This document shows positions 32,857-43,606 of a stretch of 64,000 bases of DNA, piece after piece. Under the pieces are notes generated by a model. It was not told the origin of the DNA and did no database searches. It saw nothing but the letters and a program-made list of their open reading frames with translations. Positions within the stretch are counted from its first letter, which is position 1. Every line of letters begins with the position of its first letter. This DNA comes from Centrapalus pauciflorus (taxonomy: Eukaryota > Streptophyta > Magnoliopsida > Asterales > Asteraceae): positions 499,488 through 563,487 of the forward strand of contig JAANYP010004805.1 in assembly GCA_020465985.1 (NCBI GenBank). Direction: 5' to 3'. A program made the translations under genes and the position numbers.

Positions 32857-34068
32857 GTGTCTGAAAATCTTGAGAGCTTCTCAACAGGACCTGTTGAAGA
32901 TGAAAACAACTCAGGAGAATCATCATTGAAGCAAGATCCTAAGTGGATCAGGCGTCATCCAAATGACCAAATAATTGGTGACATCAACAAAGGGGTACAA
33001 ACAAGATGGGACAGCTTAGGAAACTTTTGTATGTTTTCTAGCTTTGTGTCGCTCATGGAGCCTATGAAAGTGGATGAACACTTAAAGATGCCAATTGGAT
33101 CACTGCTATGCAAGAAGAACTCAATCAGTTTGAGAGAAACAAAGTATGGAAGCTCGTTCCTGCTCCTAAAGGAAAAACAATAATTGACACCAAATGGGTT
33201 TTCAGGAACAAGATGGATGAGCAAGGTCATTTCATTAGAAATAAGGCAAGACTAGTTGCTCAAGGTTACAGACAAGAGGAATGCATTGACTATGATGAAA
33301 CATTTGCTCCTGTGGCCAGGATAGAGGCAATTCGTTTGTTTGTAGCCTACGCTGCTCATAAGAGCATGAAGGTATTTCAGATGGATGTAAAGAGTGCATT
33401 TTTAAATGGTAAGTTTCAAGAAGAAGGCTATGTAAAGCAGCCTCCAGGTTTTGAAAATAAACATCATCCAGGTTTTGTCTATAAGTTGGACAAAGCTCTC
33501 TATGGTCTGAAACAAGCCCCTAGAGCCTGGTATAACACTCTTACTGATTTCCTTATGAGCAATGGCTATTCCAGAGGTAAAGTGGATACCACACTGTTCA
33601 TAAAAAAAGTGAAGTCTGATATTATGCTTATTCAAATTTATGTGGGATGACATAATATTTGGTTCTACTAATGAGCAGTTTTGCAAGAATTTTTCATTAC
33701 TCGTGAAATCAAAATATGAAAAGAGTTTGACGGGAGAACTTACTTTCTTTTTAGGATTTCAGTTTAAACAAACCTCAAATGTAATTTTCATAAATCAAAG
33801 AAAGTATACTTTAGATCTGTTGAAAATGTTTAAATTTGATCAAAGTTCTCCTATCAAAAACCCAATGGCAACCAATGTAAAATTGGATGCAGATGCCAGT
33901 GGCAAAGCTGTTTCAGTAACAGCTTACAGAGGCATGATTGGGAGCTTGCTGTATTTAACTGCTAGTAGACCTGATATTTTGTTTGCCACCTGTTTATGTG
34001 CTAGGTTTCAAGCTAATCCTAAGGAATCACATCTAGCTGCTGTCAAAAGAATCTTCAGATACCTTTAG
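32857..34068 (+). pseudogene. Copia reverse transcriptase (copy A), frameshift in the YVDD motif
   Basis: After a linker, the frame 33108-33650 carries reverse transcriptase: VWKLVPAPKGKTIIDTKWVF, RLVAQGYRQE, YDETFAPVARIEAIR, MDVKSAFLNGK and KLDKALYGLKQAPRAWY. At 33641-33650 the DNA reads TATGTGGGATGAC where copy C has TATGTGGATGAC. One extra G breaks YVDD after the Val and stops translation. The downstream frame 33640-34068 continues DDIIFGSTNEQ to LYLTASRPDILFA. A further shift near 33105 joins the linker to reverse transcriptase. The polymerase is inactive. Confidence 0.92.
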
Positions 34069-34587
34069 GGTACACCAGGTTTGGGTCTTTGGTATCGCAA
34101 AGACTCAAGCCTTGAACTAACAGGATATTCAAATTCTGATTTTGCAGGCTGCATGCTAAACAGAAAAAGCACAACAGGTGGGTGTCAACTTCTTAGTTGT
34201 AAGTTGATAAGTTGATGTAGCACGAAGCAGAACTCAGTTTCTACTTCTACTGCTGATGCTGAGTATATTGCTGTTGGAAGCTGCTGTGGGCAGATTCTGT
34301 GGATGCAGCATCAGCTTGAAGATTATGGACTTGTATATAGATAAACTCCTATTATGTGTGACAATACAAGTGCCATAGCTATCTCCAACAATCCAGTATT
34401 TCATTCCAGAACAAAGCATATAGAGGTCAGACATCACTTCATCAGGGATCACATCCAGAAAGGTAATGTGGAGGTAAATTTTATTTCCACAGATGAACAC
34501 CTTGCAGACATTTTCACCAAACCTCTTGATGAAAATAGATTTAATTATCTTGTCAGCAAGCTGGGCATGTTAATTAAATGTGACTAA
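34069..34587 (+). pseudogene. Copia RNase H (copy A)
   Basis: Blocks colinear with copy C are GTPGLGLWY, SDFAGC, RKSTTGGCQLL, QNSVSTSTADAEYIA, CDNTSAIAISNNPVFH, HFIRDHIQ and LADIFTKPLDE. They are interrupted by stops at about 34066, 34215 and 34342. The first catalytic Asp position reads YSNSDFAG (Asn for Asp), and the Glu position reads STADAEY (Asp for Glu). Both changes would weaken catalysis. The final frame ends at 34587, the natural end of pol. Confidence 0.85.
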
Positions 34588-35142
34588 GTGTCATAAATTT
34601 TCTAAGTTATTATATGTCTCACCCTGCTCAAGTTTCCCAGAACAGCTTTGACAGAACAGGTTATGCATGTTCTATACTTAGTCAATTTATGAAAACTTGA
34701 ACAGCTTGAACGTTTAACAGGTTTGAAAATATCAGCCTTTATTTAAAACCTGGTCTGATGATCAAACCTCCAACCTGCTCACTCTTTCAATCTGTCATTC
34801 TAGACATCGTCTTGAAACCTGATCAGCTATTGAACCCAACCTGTTCATACATAGCTGAACAGATTGAACGAACAACTTGAAGAGTGAACAGCTTGTGATG
34901 ACCCTTCTCATCACAGGTTTGACCAACAGCTTAGACCATTAGTTTTTAACTAGCTCTCTTCACAATGAAGTTACTTAATTTCTGTTTTTATTTAACTTAA
35001 TTACTGCGGATAATGTGGGTTAACGTGTGTTAGTGATTAAAAAGGGCTCAAGTGGTCTGACAACCGTTCCGTTTCCGTTAACGAACATTTCAAATCAACC
35101 GCCCAAACTTTTTCTCTCTCATACCGACTAACATTCAAACCC
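34588..35142 (+). other. Spacer between pol and ORF2 of copy A, containing a promoter-like region
   Basis: No ORF is present; all frames have stops. The first half is rich in AACAG, GAACA and CAACCTG motifs. The second half (about 34980-35142) is conserved in copy C. It has CCGTTCCGTTTCCGTTAACG followed by a pyrimidine-rich tract and a TATA box, and looks like an RNA polymerase II promoter. Confidence 0.6.
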
Positions 35143-35150
35143 TATAAATA
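35143..35150 (+). promoter_or_regulatory. Candidate internal TATA box of ORF2 (copy A)
   Basis: TATAAATA lies 103 bp upstream of the ORF2 ATG at 35246. A pyrimidine-rich leader, CTACTGTTTCATCTTCGTCT, follows. Copy C has the same TATA and leader at the same distance (49355-49362). Confidence 0.6.
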
Positions 35151-35245
35151 CTCATCTACTGTTTCATCTTCGTCTTCCTCACTATTTCCATAACTTCCAA
35201 AGAACCCTAAACCTCGACTAAGTGTCCTATGCTTCTACTTTCCAA

Positions 35246-37053
35246 ATGGCCCACCAAAACAACCCCTTTCTTCCAGTCTTCGTTGGTAACGATGTGTACA
35301 AACACTCGTCTGTTACCACGATGCTGACTTTGAAACCTACCAACTACATGGCAAACCTAACCCTTATGTGGGAAAATCTATGAAGACATGGTGGAGTTTC
35401 TGAAGGTTCACCTACTGAACTATGCAATGACTGCATCTCCTGGGGAACTGTACCAGGAGATGGTTTATGAATTTTTGTACACCTGCTCTTATGATCCTTC
35501 TACCAAAATCATTAGGGGAACCATACTCAATGGGACTCAAACCATTGTGATCACTACTCGTCTGATCTGGGAAGCTCTTTGTCTCCCTGTGGCTGAAACT
35601 TATGATCAGCCACAGCCTGAAGATGAACAGATGAGAAATCTGCTACACTTCTGTGGTGTAGCAGAACCAAAAGTTGGAGCTACTCTGTTTCGGAAGGATT
35701 TGTCTGCAACCTACAGTTTTATGTTTGCCTCAGTGGTGATGTGCTTCGGTAGTAAAGTTGGTTCATTCGACCAACTCAACAGTGATGAGATTCCAATAGT
35801 CCTTCAGATTGTGGATGGGACTACAATCAACATGGCAAGATGGATTTTCATGAACTTGAGGAACCTGGTGCAGCAAGAAACACGTCCAGCTGCTGTTCGA
35901 TATCCCAAGTTTTTGAGTCTTATTTTCAAGCACATCTATGGTGAGCAACTCTATAACTTTCAGGCTCTACTACGTACTGCTGCATTCCCTGTAATAAGGA
36001 ATAGAGTTTTCTACACTCCTGTGCTCCCAAATGAGCCTCCTCTGTCAACACCAATGAGGAGGTTGCTAGGATTTGTGGAAGGACCCTCTGCTGTGAGGGT
36101 GGATCCAGAGACTACTCCCAAGGGAAAATCCAAATCAAGGGTCAAGTTTGTTAAAAGGACCCTGGAAACGACTAAAGCCGAGCCTGTCCGCAAGAAGGCT
36201 AAACCAGCCAAGTCTAAGTCTGCTCCTTCAGCCTCTGTGGCTGAGGGGGAGCAGGCTTCTCACCCTGGTTCATTTGTTGAACCTGAAGCCTCTGTGGCTG
36301 GTGCCTCTGTGGCACCTGAGACTATGGAACAAGCCATCCCACTTAATCTGACCCAGTCTCACAACCAATCCAAACCGAACCCCTCATCACCTCTCCACAA
36401 CATCCATCATCCACCTCATCTCTCAAATAATACCAACGCAAATCCATTGCCAGAAAGAAACGAACAAGCCAAACCAGCCCCTCTGCTCCCTCTCAACATG
36501 GTTCAGTTGAAAAAGAAGCCACCACTGTTGCTTCTCCTATTTTGGGAGCAGCTTCAGAACATTTGGAGCCTGCTTCACTCCAACAAGTGTCAACCCTGAG
36601 TCAGCCTCAACCCTCTGGTGCCTCCCAACAGGAACTAGTTGTACAAAAGGAGACTACCACATCAACTATTCCTGCCTCTCAACTGGCTGAGAATATTGAA
36701 AGACAGGGGTTCACTCCACTCCATACTGAGTCAACACAGTCTCCTCCCCATACATCTTCACACCTTGAGTCTGCACGAGGTGCCAAACATGCTGGATTAG
36801 ACGATCAAGTAGATCAGCCTCCAACATCTGCTCCTCATGATACAGTTGTTGTACACCTAACAGCTACTGAAGGACCAACGTCCCCAGCTGATGAACCTCA
36901 GGGAACATACCATCCCTCTGGTGAGGCTGCACCTCATATGCAAACTCCATCAGCGGGTTTCACCACTGCTGATGTTGAAAAGCACATTCCATATCCCCTT
37001 GATGAGTCATCTTTAGACCAAGGTGCTGTAGAGGGAACCAACCAAGGCCTTAA
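35246..37053 (+). pseudogene. ORF2 (envelope-like accessory protein) of copy A, truncated by copy B
   Basis: The ATG at 35246 reads MAHQNNPFLPVFVG, as in copy C (MANRNNPFLPVFVG). A frameshift near 35360 leads to the frame 35388-36599. That frame has a helical N-terminal domain with YQEMVYEFLYTCSYDP, QPEDEQMRNLLHFCGVAEPK, LFRKDLSATYSFMFASVVM and YPKFLSLIFKHIYGE. Next comes a basic, possibly nuclear-localising stretch near residue 250 (KGKSKSRVKFVKR) and then Ser/Pro/Thr-rich sequence. The frame shifts again near 36345 and 36540, and 36542-37090 continues the low-complexity region until copy B cuts it. No signal peptide or clear membrane segment is seen. Function unknown; the position matches the env-like gene of Sireviruses. 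Confidence 0.72.
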
Positions 37054-37658
37054 TGTAAGGTCTGAACTCTACGAATCTATCTTGACGTGACACCTTCCAA
37101 TGAGTGCGGAATCATCGTTAGTGGCTTGATGGGTATATCACTCACACCGAAACACGGAGACTACCATGATGATAGACGAACAAATTGGCACGCCCCAACA
37201 CAATGATTCTCTCCTCACGAAACTCTCTGATTGCAATCAAGTTCGAGATCGCCTTCTACTAATCATCTGACAAATTCTGCAAAAGTCTCATAATTAATCG
37301 AATTAACCCTTAATTATACTGACAGATTCGAGTTTGTCTAGGACAAATTCGAATTTGGCCGAAGCCCTATTCGAATTTGTCCTCCTAGTCAAATTCAAAT
37401 CTAGCCTAAATTCGAACCTCATCATTCAAACTTATGTTTGAACTTATGCTTTATCTTATGTTTGATTTTATCTTTGAACTTTATGTTTGAACTTCTTGTA
37501 ATACATTACACCAAGTTCAAACATACAAACAATCAATTATCAAACACACATAATCAAACATATATCAAACACTTGTTAATATCTAATATCAAGTAAATAG
37601 ACTTACACAAAATGCTGTCTAAACTTAGACTGCTATCGTCACACAGGATGTACTAACA
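37054..37658 (-). repeat. 3' LTR of copia copy B (605 bp)
   Basis: On the plus strand it runs from TGTAAGGTCTGAAC to ATGTACTAACA and aligns with 7686-8258. A TTTGAACTT-type array occurs at about 37430-37500. Confidence 0.9.
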
Positions 37659-37669
37659 GACTCCCCCTT
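37659..37669 (-). promoter_or_regulatory. Polypurine tract of copy B
   Basis: The minus strand reads AAGGGGGAGTC directly before the 3' LTR. It primes plus-strand DNA synthesis. Confidence 0.82.
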
Positions 37670-37816
37670 GACGATAGCTTCTAACTTTTTACATTTTGTC
37701 TAACTACTTGAACCATATAGACTACTACCTGCATATAAACCAATATCTATACATATTCTAACTATCTTCTGGAACTTCCTAACTAGAGATCTCCGTCCTT
37801 CGTGAAAGTAGATAGG

Positions 37817-38881
37817 CTAATCGTGTAGCTTCTTTAGGTCGTCCATGGATAGGTTTATTAGATGTAATGGATCATACACTCGCAAAATAACTTTGTCTTG
37901 AGTATCTTCCATCACGGCTTCAGCAGTATTATTATCTACATACCACCACTTCATGTTACTTAGAACATCTTGTGGCATTGACTTCATAGGCACCTTCTTC
38001 AAACACTTTACAGGCTTGTACACCATTCTAGCCCATGGCCTACCTGTATGTGGATCAATCCTTGTCTCATCTTCCACTCTCTTTCCCGTCCTTGGCTTGA
38101 GTCTTTTAAATTACCCGAATCGGCCCTGCTTTATGATAATCTTGGCTATAACCTCAGCATAAGGATCCTCACCGATATTGATCAACTCTTTCCACGCTAA
38201 CTCCTCTACTTCTACCTTCGGTAATGTATTAAATACTCTAAGCGTCCGCCTAAGGTATTGAAGTCCATCTCTTCTTTTCAGTATGAATAACCGCAGTTCT
38301 CTGTCGTAGAACCAACTTATTATTCCACCTGATAGATTCTCGGAGCCCGGTACTCTCATTCTTCTTTTCATCTTAGGCTCTGCCCTCTTTTCTTCCTTTT
38401 GGAACCATAGATTCAACAATTTAGCCCTAGATGGCTCTCTCTCAGCTTCCTCTAGTTCAGAGTCTTCTACTGAGGCCAGCTTGATTTCGTTGATATCAAT
38501 CACACTGTGCTCATTCTGCACGTATAACTCTGGGATAGGCTGTGAATTTACAATCACTTCATCAACATTGTCGTCTTCATCTTCTATCACTTCATCATCT
38601 GATTTCCAATCAGCTATGTCCTCTGGCACAAACTCCCCTTCCTCCAACTCTTCAATATCATCTTCAAAATCAAATTCAATCTCTTCTTCTTCAATATCCA
38701 TTAGAGCGTCAATCATCTCGCTCTCAATGGCCTTTGAAGAACTAGCCTCACCTCCTTCAACACCTGATTGACTAGGCTCCCCCTGAACTTCAGCATGCTG
38801 AGCAGAAGAAAAATCTACTGGCTCACTATCTTTTCGTGCTTCGGGATCATTGCCATCGTCATCTTCTCTTCTCTTGAGCAT
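37817..38881 (-). pseudogene. ORF2 of copy B, C-terminal part
   Basis: Two open pieces are separated by a stop near 38110. 38111-38881 is very acidic, with runs such as DIEEEEIEFDFEDDIEELEEGE, then an Arg/Lys-rich segment and KRRDGLQYLRRTLRVFNTLP. 37817-38077 continues with TGRPWARMVYKPVK and MKWWYVDNNTAEAVMED. The order of an acidic domain followed by a compact C-terminal domain parallels the end of copy C's ORF2, where EEEEEED is followed by a structured tail. No family with known function is recognised. Confidence 0.6.
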
Positions 38882-40658
38882 CTCTGCAGCTGGTCTCCCC
38901 CTGAGCCTGAAAATTTTTCATTAGCTACTCGAGGTGGGACTTCATGGTTCTGATCTCAGCAGCTTGATCAGCGACAAATGTCTTCAATTCAATGTTTTCT
39001 TGATCAATCTTCGCATTATGCTCTTGAAGCTCGCTGACTGCTTTTGTGAGTTGGAAGATTTGGACTGTCTGGAAGTCCACTTTGCTTCTCAGCTCTGAGA
39101 AACGCTGGTTGTCTGTGAAGATGAATGAAGTGGATGGAATTGATGTGATTGGTGACTGGGTGATTGAAGGTTTTGAACAGATGGTTGAGCGGATCGTTGA
39201 GCGGATGGAATCTCAGGCACAGAAGCAGAAGCAGACGAAGCTCCCTGCATAAACCTGTGCCTTTTGGCCCTTTGCCTAGGCACCAAAGGAGTAGTTTCTT
39301 CAGCCTCAAAATCAGAGTCATCTTCATCTGAATCTCTGGCTGCTCTTTTTTCTGCCTCCCTGTCACTTACCACAATTCTGGATCCATATCTGCCTATTCT
39401 GACAGCCGGATCAACTGTCTCTACTACTGCAGCTTCAACCTCTATCTCTTCAGCTTCTTCTGATGATGACTCAGATGTGGTCACTGCTTGACCCTCTATC
39501 TCTGGCTAATATTCATCAATTTCATGCATAAGATCATCGAAACTAGCTGGAGGCTCTAAGATTGTATCAACTAGCTAAGCTGTAATCTCTTCTTGTGCCT
39601 GAGTCCCTTGAGCCGAGATTTCCTCTAGAGTTTCCATTCGAGGATCAATTACTAGCGTCACACCAGAAGGATCCGCAGCGTCCGATGACGGACCTGCTTC
39701 CACTGACTCTTGTACCATGCTGGAGCTTGGCCTTGAAGCCTGAGTAGATCTATTTGAGCTCTAGGCCTCCTTCTTTGTTGTGCTGGAGGGCGTTGCCGTT
39801 GTTGTTGTTGCTGTTGTTGTACTTGCTGCGGCTGCGGTCCTTCCCCAGCCCAATTTTCACCCTCTGGGGCTACAAAATTTGGATTTACCACGGCACCAAA
39901 AAGAGGTGCATCCAGTGGTCTAACCACGTCAGCCCTACGGGCGTTGTGTGATTGAAAATCTGCAAAAATTCGATTATCGATCACAGCGACACTCTGAATA
40001 TGCGGCAACTGCGGCAAGTTTGGCAAAAAAATGGCGGGTCAACATCATAACGAACCGCGGATACATTAGAAATCTCTCCTGAGCTGGAGCCGTGATCTGG
40101 TGCACGAACTCAGCGAAGAACATCTCCGAGAAGCTAAAACTCTTATTATATACCAATGCAATCATCGACGACTGCATCTTTGACACGATATAATCAAAAT
40201 CGGCCTTCTTAGGTGCAAAGCACACCATAATGACATGTGCCAAGTACCTCCATTGGCCTATCAGACCACTCTTCATATATGAGGCTTTGGCTATATCCAG
40301 TCCATACCCCATTCTTAAAAAGGCTGCTTGCCTTACTTCCAATGTGAAGTCAATAGGCCCAACTTCCTGTTCTACCATTCCAAGAAAACACTCTACGTAA
40401 GATATCGGCAGAAAACACTAATGACTGACTGCCAACCCTTGTCCTCAACACCGTCGGCGTCACTGTACAATCGACTTGCAGGTGATCCCAAAACTGTCTA
40501 ACATAAGGCAGTACAATTTGCACATTGTGTGATAGGGCATATGAAACCATTGAGTTTGCCAAAAAGTCCACCATTGGCCTAAATGCCTGAGCTTCAGGAA
40601 GCTCACGATCTGGCGAGACAGCCATATTATGCTTTTGAAAGAAAGCTCTTTCCCCCAT
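38882..40658 (-). pseudogene. ORF2 of copy B, N-terminal and middle parts
   Basis: The ATG at 40658 reads MGERAFFQKHNMAVSP. The N-terminal domain is split by a frameshift near 40370 (40350-40658, then 39974-40378). It includes VVLPYVRQFWDHL-like sequence, SADILRRVFSW, GQWRYLAHVIMVCFAPKK, FSFSEMFFAEFVHQI and FLMYPRFVMMLTRHFF. A further frameshift near 40010 leads to a Gln-rich segment (about 39797-39830, polyQ) and an Arg/Pro region. 39089-39484 is Ser/Glu/Asp-rich with KRAARDSDEDDSDFEAEE. Stops are scattered. The MYPRF and QWRYL blocks recur in uncharacterised ORFs of plant retroelements, as I recall. Function unknown. Confidence 0.65.
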
Positions 40659-40803
40659 ATCTAGATTTGGTTGTAGAATCGAACACTCGTGAACAAAACT
40701 TCGACAAATAGTGAAAGATTTGAATCAGTAAACTCGAAATCGCTCAGAGTAAGTTCGAAGGACTAAACTCGAAGGTAGGTGACATAAATGAGTCACTGTT
40801 GAC

Positions 40804-40812
40804 CTTTATATA
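40804..40812 (-). promoter_or_regulatory. Candidate internal TATA box of ORF2 (copy B)
   Basis: The minus strand reads TATATAAAG, about 146 bp upstream of the ORF2 ATG (40658), next to GGTCAAC (a W-box-like TTGAC core). The surrounding leader is rich in TTCGAA and CTCGAA motifs, like the 5' leader of the same family. Confidence 0.5.
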
Positions 40813-42355
40813 CTCACCATGTTCGAACTTGCATTATATTCGAAATCACTGACAGTTTCGAATGTCAATTCGACTTTGTCTTAACTTCGAATTTAAATGA
40901 AAATATTGAAAATCTTTGAATAAAATTCAACTTTTTCGTGTAACGGAACAAACTATGCAAAATTTATTTACACTAAACACAAGATTTTCACGCAATGTTT
41001 GTTTATTCAACTAAAAATGCATCCTTAGTAACTTTGACATTTTTCCTAGATAAAATAAAGCAAAATAAAATAAAATAAAATAAAGTAAAATAAAGTAAAA
41101 TAAAGTAAAATTTTGAACAAAATTTAAACTTAAATTAATCTACAAAACTTTTAAATTTACATTGTATACTAACACTAACAGAATACTTTTGGCGAGAAAG
41201 TTAGAGAAAGGTTCAATCAGATAGCGGTGTCAAATACGCACTTTCAGTATCTTACTTTCACACTTAGGAATTTTTGATTCCTTTGATTGTTTGTTGTGAC
41301 ACACATTACTAGATAATTGTTGGTATTGTTTTCCCTTTAAACATGTTACACTTTGGAATATCCATTGGCCTTTTCATTTATCAAGAAATTTCCGTACGTG
41401 ACTCATACTTAGACATACTTTTATGATCAAGGCATACACACAATGATTATAACTTTTTGGTATTGCAAATTTTCTTTAAAAGGCAAGTGTCGGACACAGT
41501 TCTGAATTTACATACAACAGAGTGTCTTAGTTAGTCTTAAAGTTTATTTTAAAGCTAGCAAGACAGCGGTGACAGGTCTATACAAAGCGACTTATCTTGC
41601 TAAGTCGAGTAAAACCAGAGGCAACAGGTCTGTACTTACGTACAACAGAGTTACTTGTTTCGACTCTCAATTCAGTATCATGATTTTTCTAATCTTTTCT
41701 TTTCTTTAAGATGTATCTGATGTTGCTATACATTCCCCAGAAAATTTGCATACCTCATTTAGAATCAATGTCTGTATGTCTCTAACATAAAAATTAAGAC
41801 CATTTGGTCATACATCTAAGTTAGTGACACGTCTGACGTTTTCTTGAATATTTTATTAGCCTTGAGACTCACTTTGTGTATTATGCCTACCAACACATCA
41901 ATCTAGATAATGTATTTCACTTAGAGTTTTAGGTGCATTATGTGTGAAATCTTAACACTTAGAGATTGTATCAACTATGCTAATTTTCATTTTTTAATAT
42001 TCTCTTTTTTTTGAATCGTTTTCTGATATTCTTTTTTTTTTTTTGAATTTTTTTATGGTTTTCTCTTTTTTCTTTTGTTTTTCATAAATAAGAGTAAGGA
42101 AATATACTAACCTACTAACTTACTATAAAAGGAAAGAAACTCTTCTAAGCTACTAAACTTACTATAAAAAGAAAGAAAATCTACTGCTATAAAAAGAAAT
42201 AAATTCTGCTAAGGTCAATTTACTCTGGATTACGAATTCCGTTTAGTTGAACTAACAACTCAAAACGTGACTTATCAAAAGGTTGGTAAATAAATCAGCA
42301 TTATTATATTCCGTTGCCACTTTTACCAGCTTAATTAATTTTTTTTTCAGCACAA
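40813..42355 (-). other. Spacer between pol and ORF2 of copy B
   Basis: No ORF is supported. It contains TTCGAA motifs (40825-40910), a pentanucleotide-based AAAAT/AAAGT repeat (41051-41111) and a stretch colinear with 77-1011 of copy 1 (about 41340-42240). Two T-rich runs lie near 42030-42060. The plus-strand motif GACAGCGGTGACAGGTCT occurs near 41565, as in copy 1 at about 346. Confidence 0.65.
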
Positions 42356-42814
42356 TCACGTATGAAGTGGTGTCTTATGTCTATGTGCTTTGTTTCTGTG
42401 TTTAACTGGATTATTAGTTACTGCAATAGTTGACTGGTTATCTATCCTAATAAGAGTATGAGTATAAGTCAAACCATAATCTCGCAATTGTTGTTGTATC
42501 CACAAAACCTGTGAACAGCAACTATCAGTAGCAACATATTCGACCTCGCACGTTGACACGGCTACCGAAGTCTGTTTCTTGCTTTGCCAGGAAACGAGTC
42601 TCCCTCCAAGGAAGTAACAACCTACAGTTGTTGACTTCCGGTTCAAGCTGCAACCTCCATAGTCTGAATCCGTGAATGCTTCCAATTCCAGATCACCATC
42701 TACGTGATACCAAAGTCTCAGCTTCGGTTTCGACTTAAGGTATCTCAGAATCCGCTTCACAGCTTTCATGTGCATCTCTTTTTGATTAGCTTGAAACCTA
42801 GCACAAATACACAA
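42356..42814 (-). pseudogene. Copia RNase H (copy B)
   Basis: This frame of about 152 codons starts within the reverse transcriptase thumb (CARFQANQKE). It carries RNase H blocks: FTDSDYGGC with the first catalytic Asp, RKSTTVGCYFLGG, SKKQTSVAVSTCEVEYVA with the Glu, and IDNQSTIAVTNNPV with the second Asp. After NPVKHRNKAHRHK it leaves the expected frame (a KHIDIRHHFI-like sequence is expected), so the C-terminus is lost. The catalytic residues are present, making this the best-preserved RNase H of family 1 here. Confidence 0.87.
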
Positions 42815-43606
42815 GAAAACATTATGCCAGGTCTAGAAGCAGTTTAATACATAAGTGACCCAATCATGGCCCGATATAACGTCGGATCCACATCGATATC
42901 CCTTTCTGTACCCGGTCCAAGATTATGATTCACTTGAATCGACGTGCTGAAGTGAGCTGTCAGCTTGGTTCCTTCCATCCCAAAGTGCTCTAGAATGTCG
43001 TAGACATACTTTGTCTGATGAATAAAATGCCCTCCTTCCTCTGTTCGACTTGCAAACCCAGAAAGAAGTTTAACTCACCCATAGCACTCATCTCAAACTT
43101 AGACTTCATCACCTTTTCCAAGTCTTTGCACATCTGCTCGTCTGATGACCCGAAAATGATATCATCGACGTATACTTGTACCAAGATGAAATGTTCACCC
43201 TTCCTTTTTACAAACAGCGTACTATCTATTCTCCCTCTTTCAAACCTGTTGTCTAAAAGATGATTAGATAGTGTCTCGTACCACGCCCTTGGAGCTTGAT
43301 GTAGACCATAAAAAGCCTTATCTAACCGATACACTCTGTCTAGATACTTCGGATCCGTAAACCCGGGCGGTTGTTCCACATACACCAGTTCCTTCACTTT
43401 CCCATAAAGAAAAGCACTCTTTACGTCAAGTTGATAACCCTTAAAACCTTTGAAGGAAGCAAAAGCTAGAAACAAACGGTTTGCTTCAAGCCTTGCCACT
43501 GGCGCGAAGACTTCATTATAATCGATTCCTTCCTCTTGGTTGAAACCCTTTACCACAAGCCTTGCTTGTTGCGAGTCACTATACCTCGATCATCTCTCTT
43601 GCACTT
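42815..43606 (-). pseudogene. Copia reverse transcriptase, distal part (copy B)
   Basis: The open part 42990-43556 has KGFNQEEGIDYNEVFAPVAR, LDVKSAFLYGK, RLDKAFYGLHQAPRAWY, YVDDIIFGSSDEQ and LNFFLGLQVEQRKEG. A frameshift then occurs near 43027. The remaining thumb region (42815-42989) has a TAA near 42850. The upstream start of the domain lies at 56864 and beyond, on the far side of copy C. The copy C insertion splits the domain between WVFKC and the conserved KGFNQEE block. Confidence 0.88.

Larger units (their letters stand above)
20016..37053 (+). mobile_element. Ty1/copia element, family 2 copy A (interrupted, right end missing)
   Basis: This plus-strand Sirevirus-like element contains the 5' LTR, primer binding site, gag, protease and N-terminal integrase. 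Gypsy element G follows (23939-31705), then the rest of integrase, reverse transcriptase, RNase H, a spacer with a TATA box, and ORF2. At 37053 ORF2 is cut by the LTR of copy B; the preceding bases CTTAA (37049-37053) are the candidate target duplication. The remaining ORF2 and 3' LTR would lie right of the window. Copy C is the same family. Several stops and frameshifts make A non-autonomous. Confidence 0.9.

Noticed and set aside
38481..38771. Plus-strand Ser/Thr-rich ORF opposite the acidic part of ORF2 in copy B
   Set aside because: Shadow of the Glu/Asp-rich minus-strand frame; GAN codons read as Ser or Leu codons on the opposite strand.
41051..41111. Short regularly repeated units considered as a CRISPR or satellite array
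   Set aside because: It is an AT-rich pentanucleotide microsatellite without spacers, in a plant retrotransposon.
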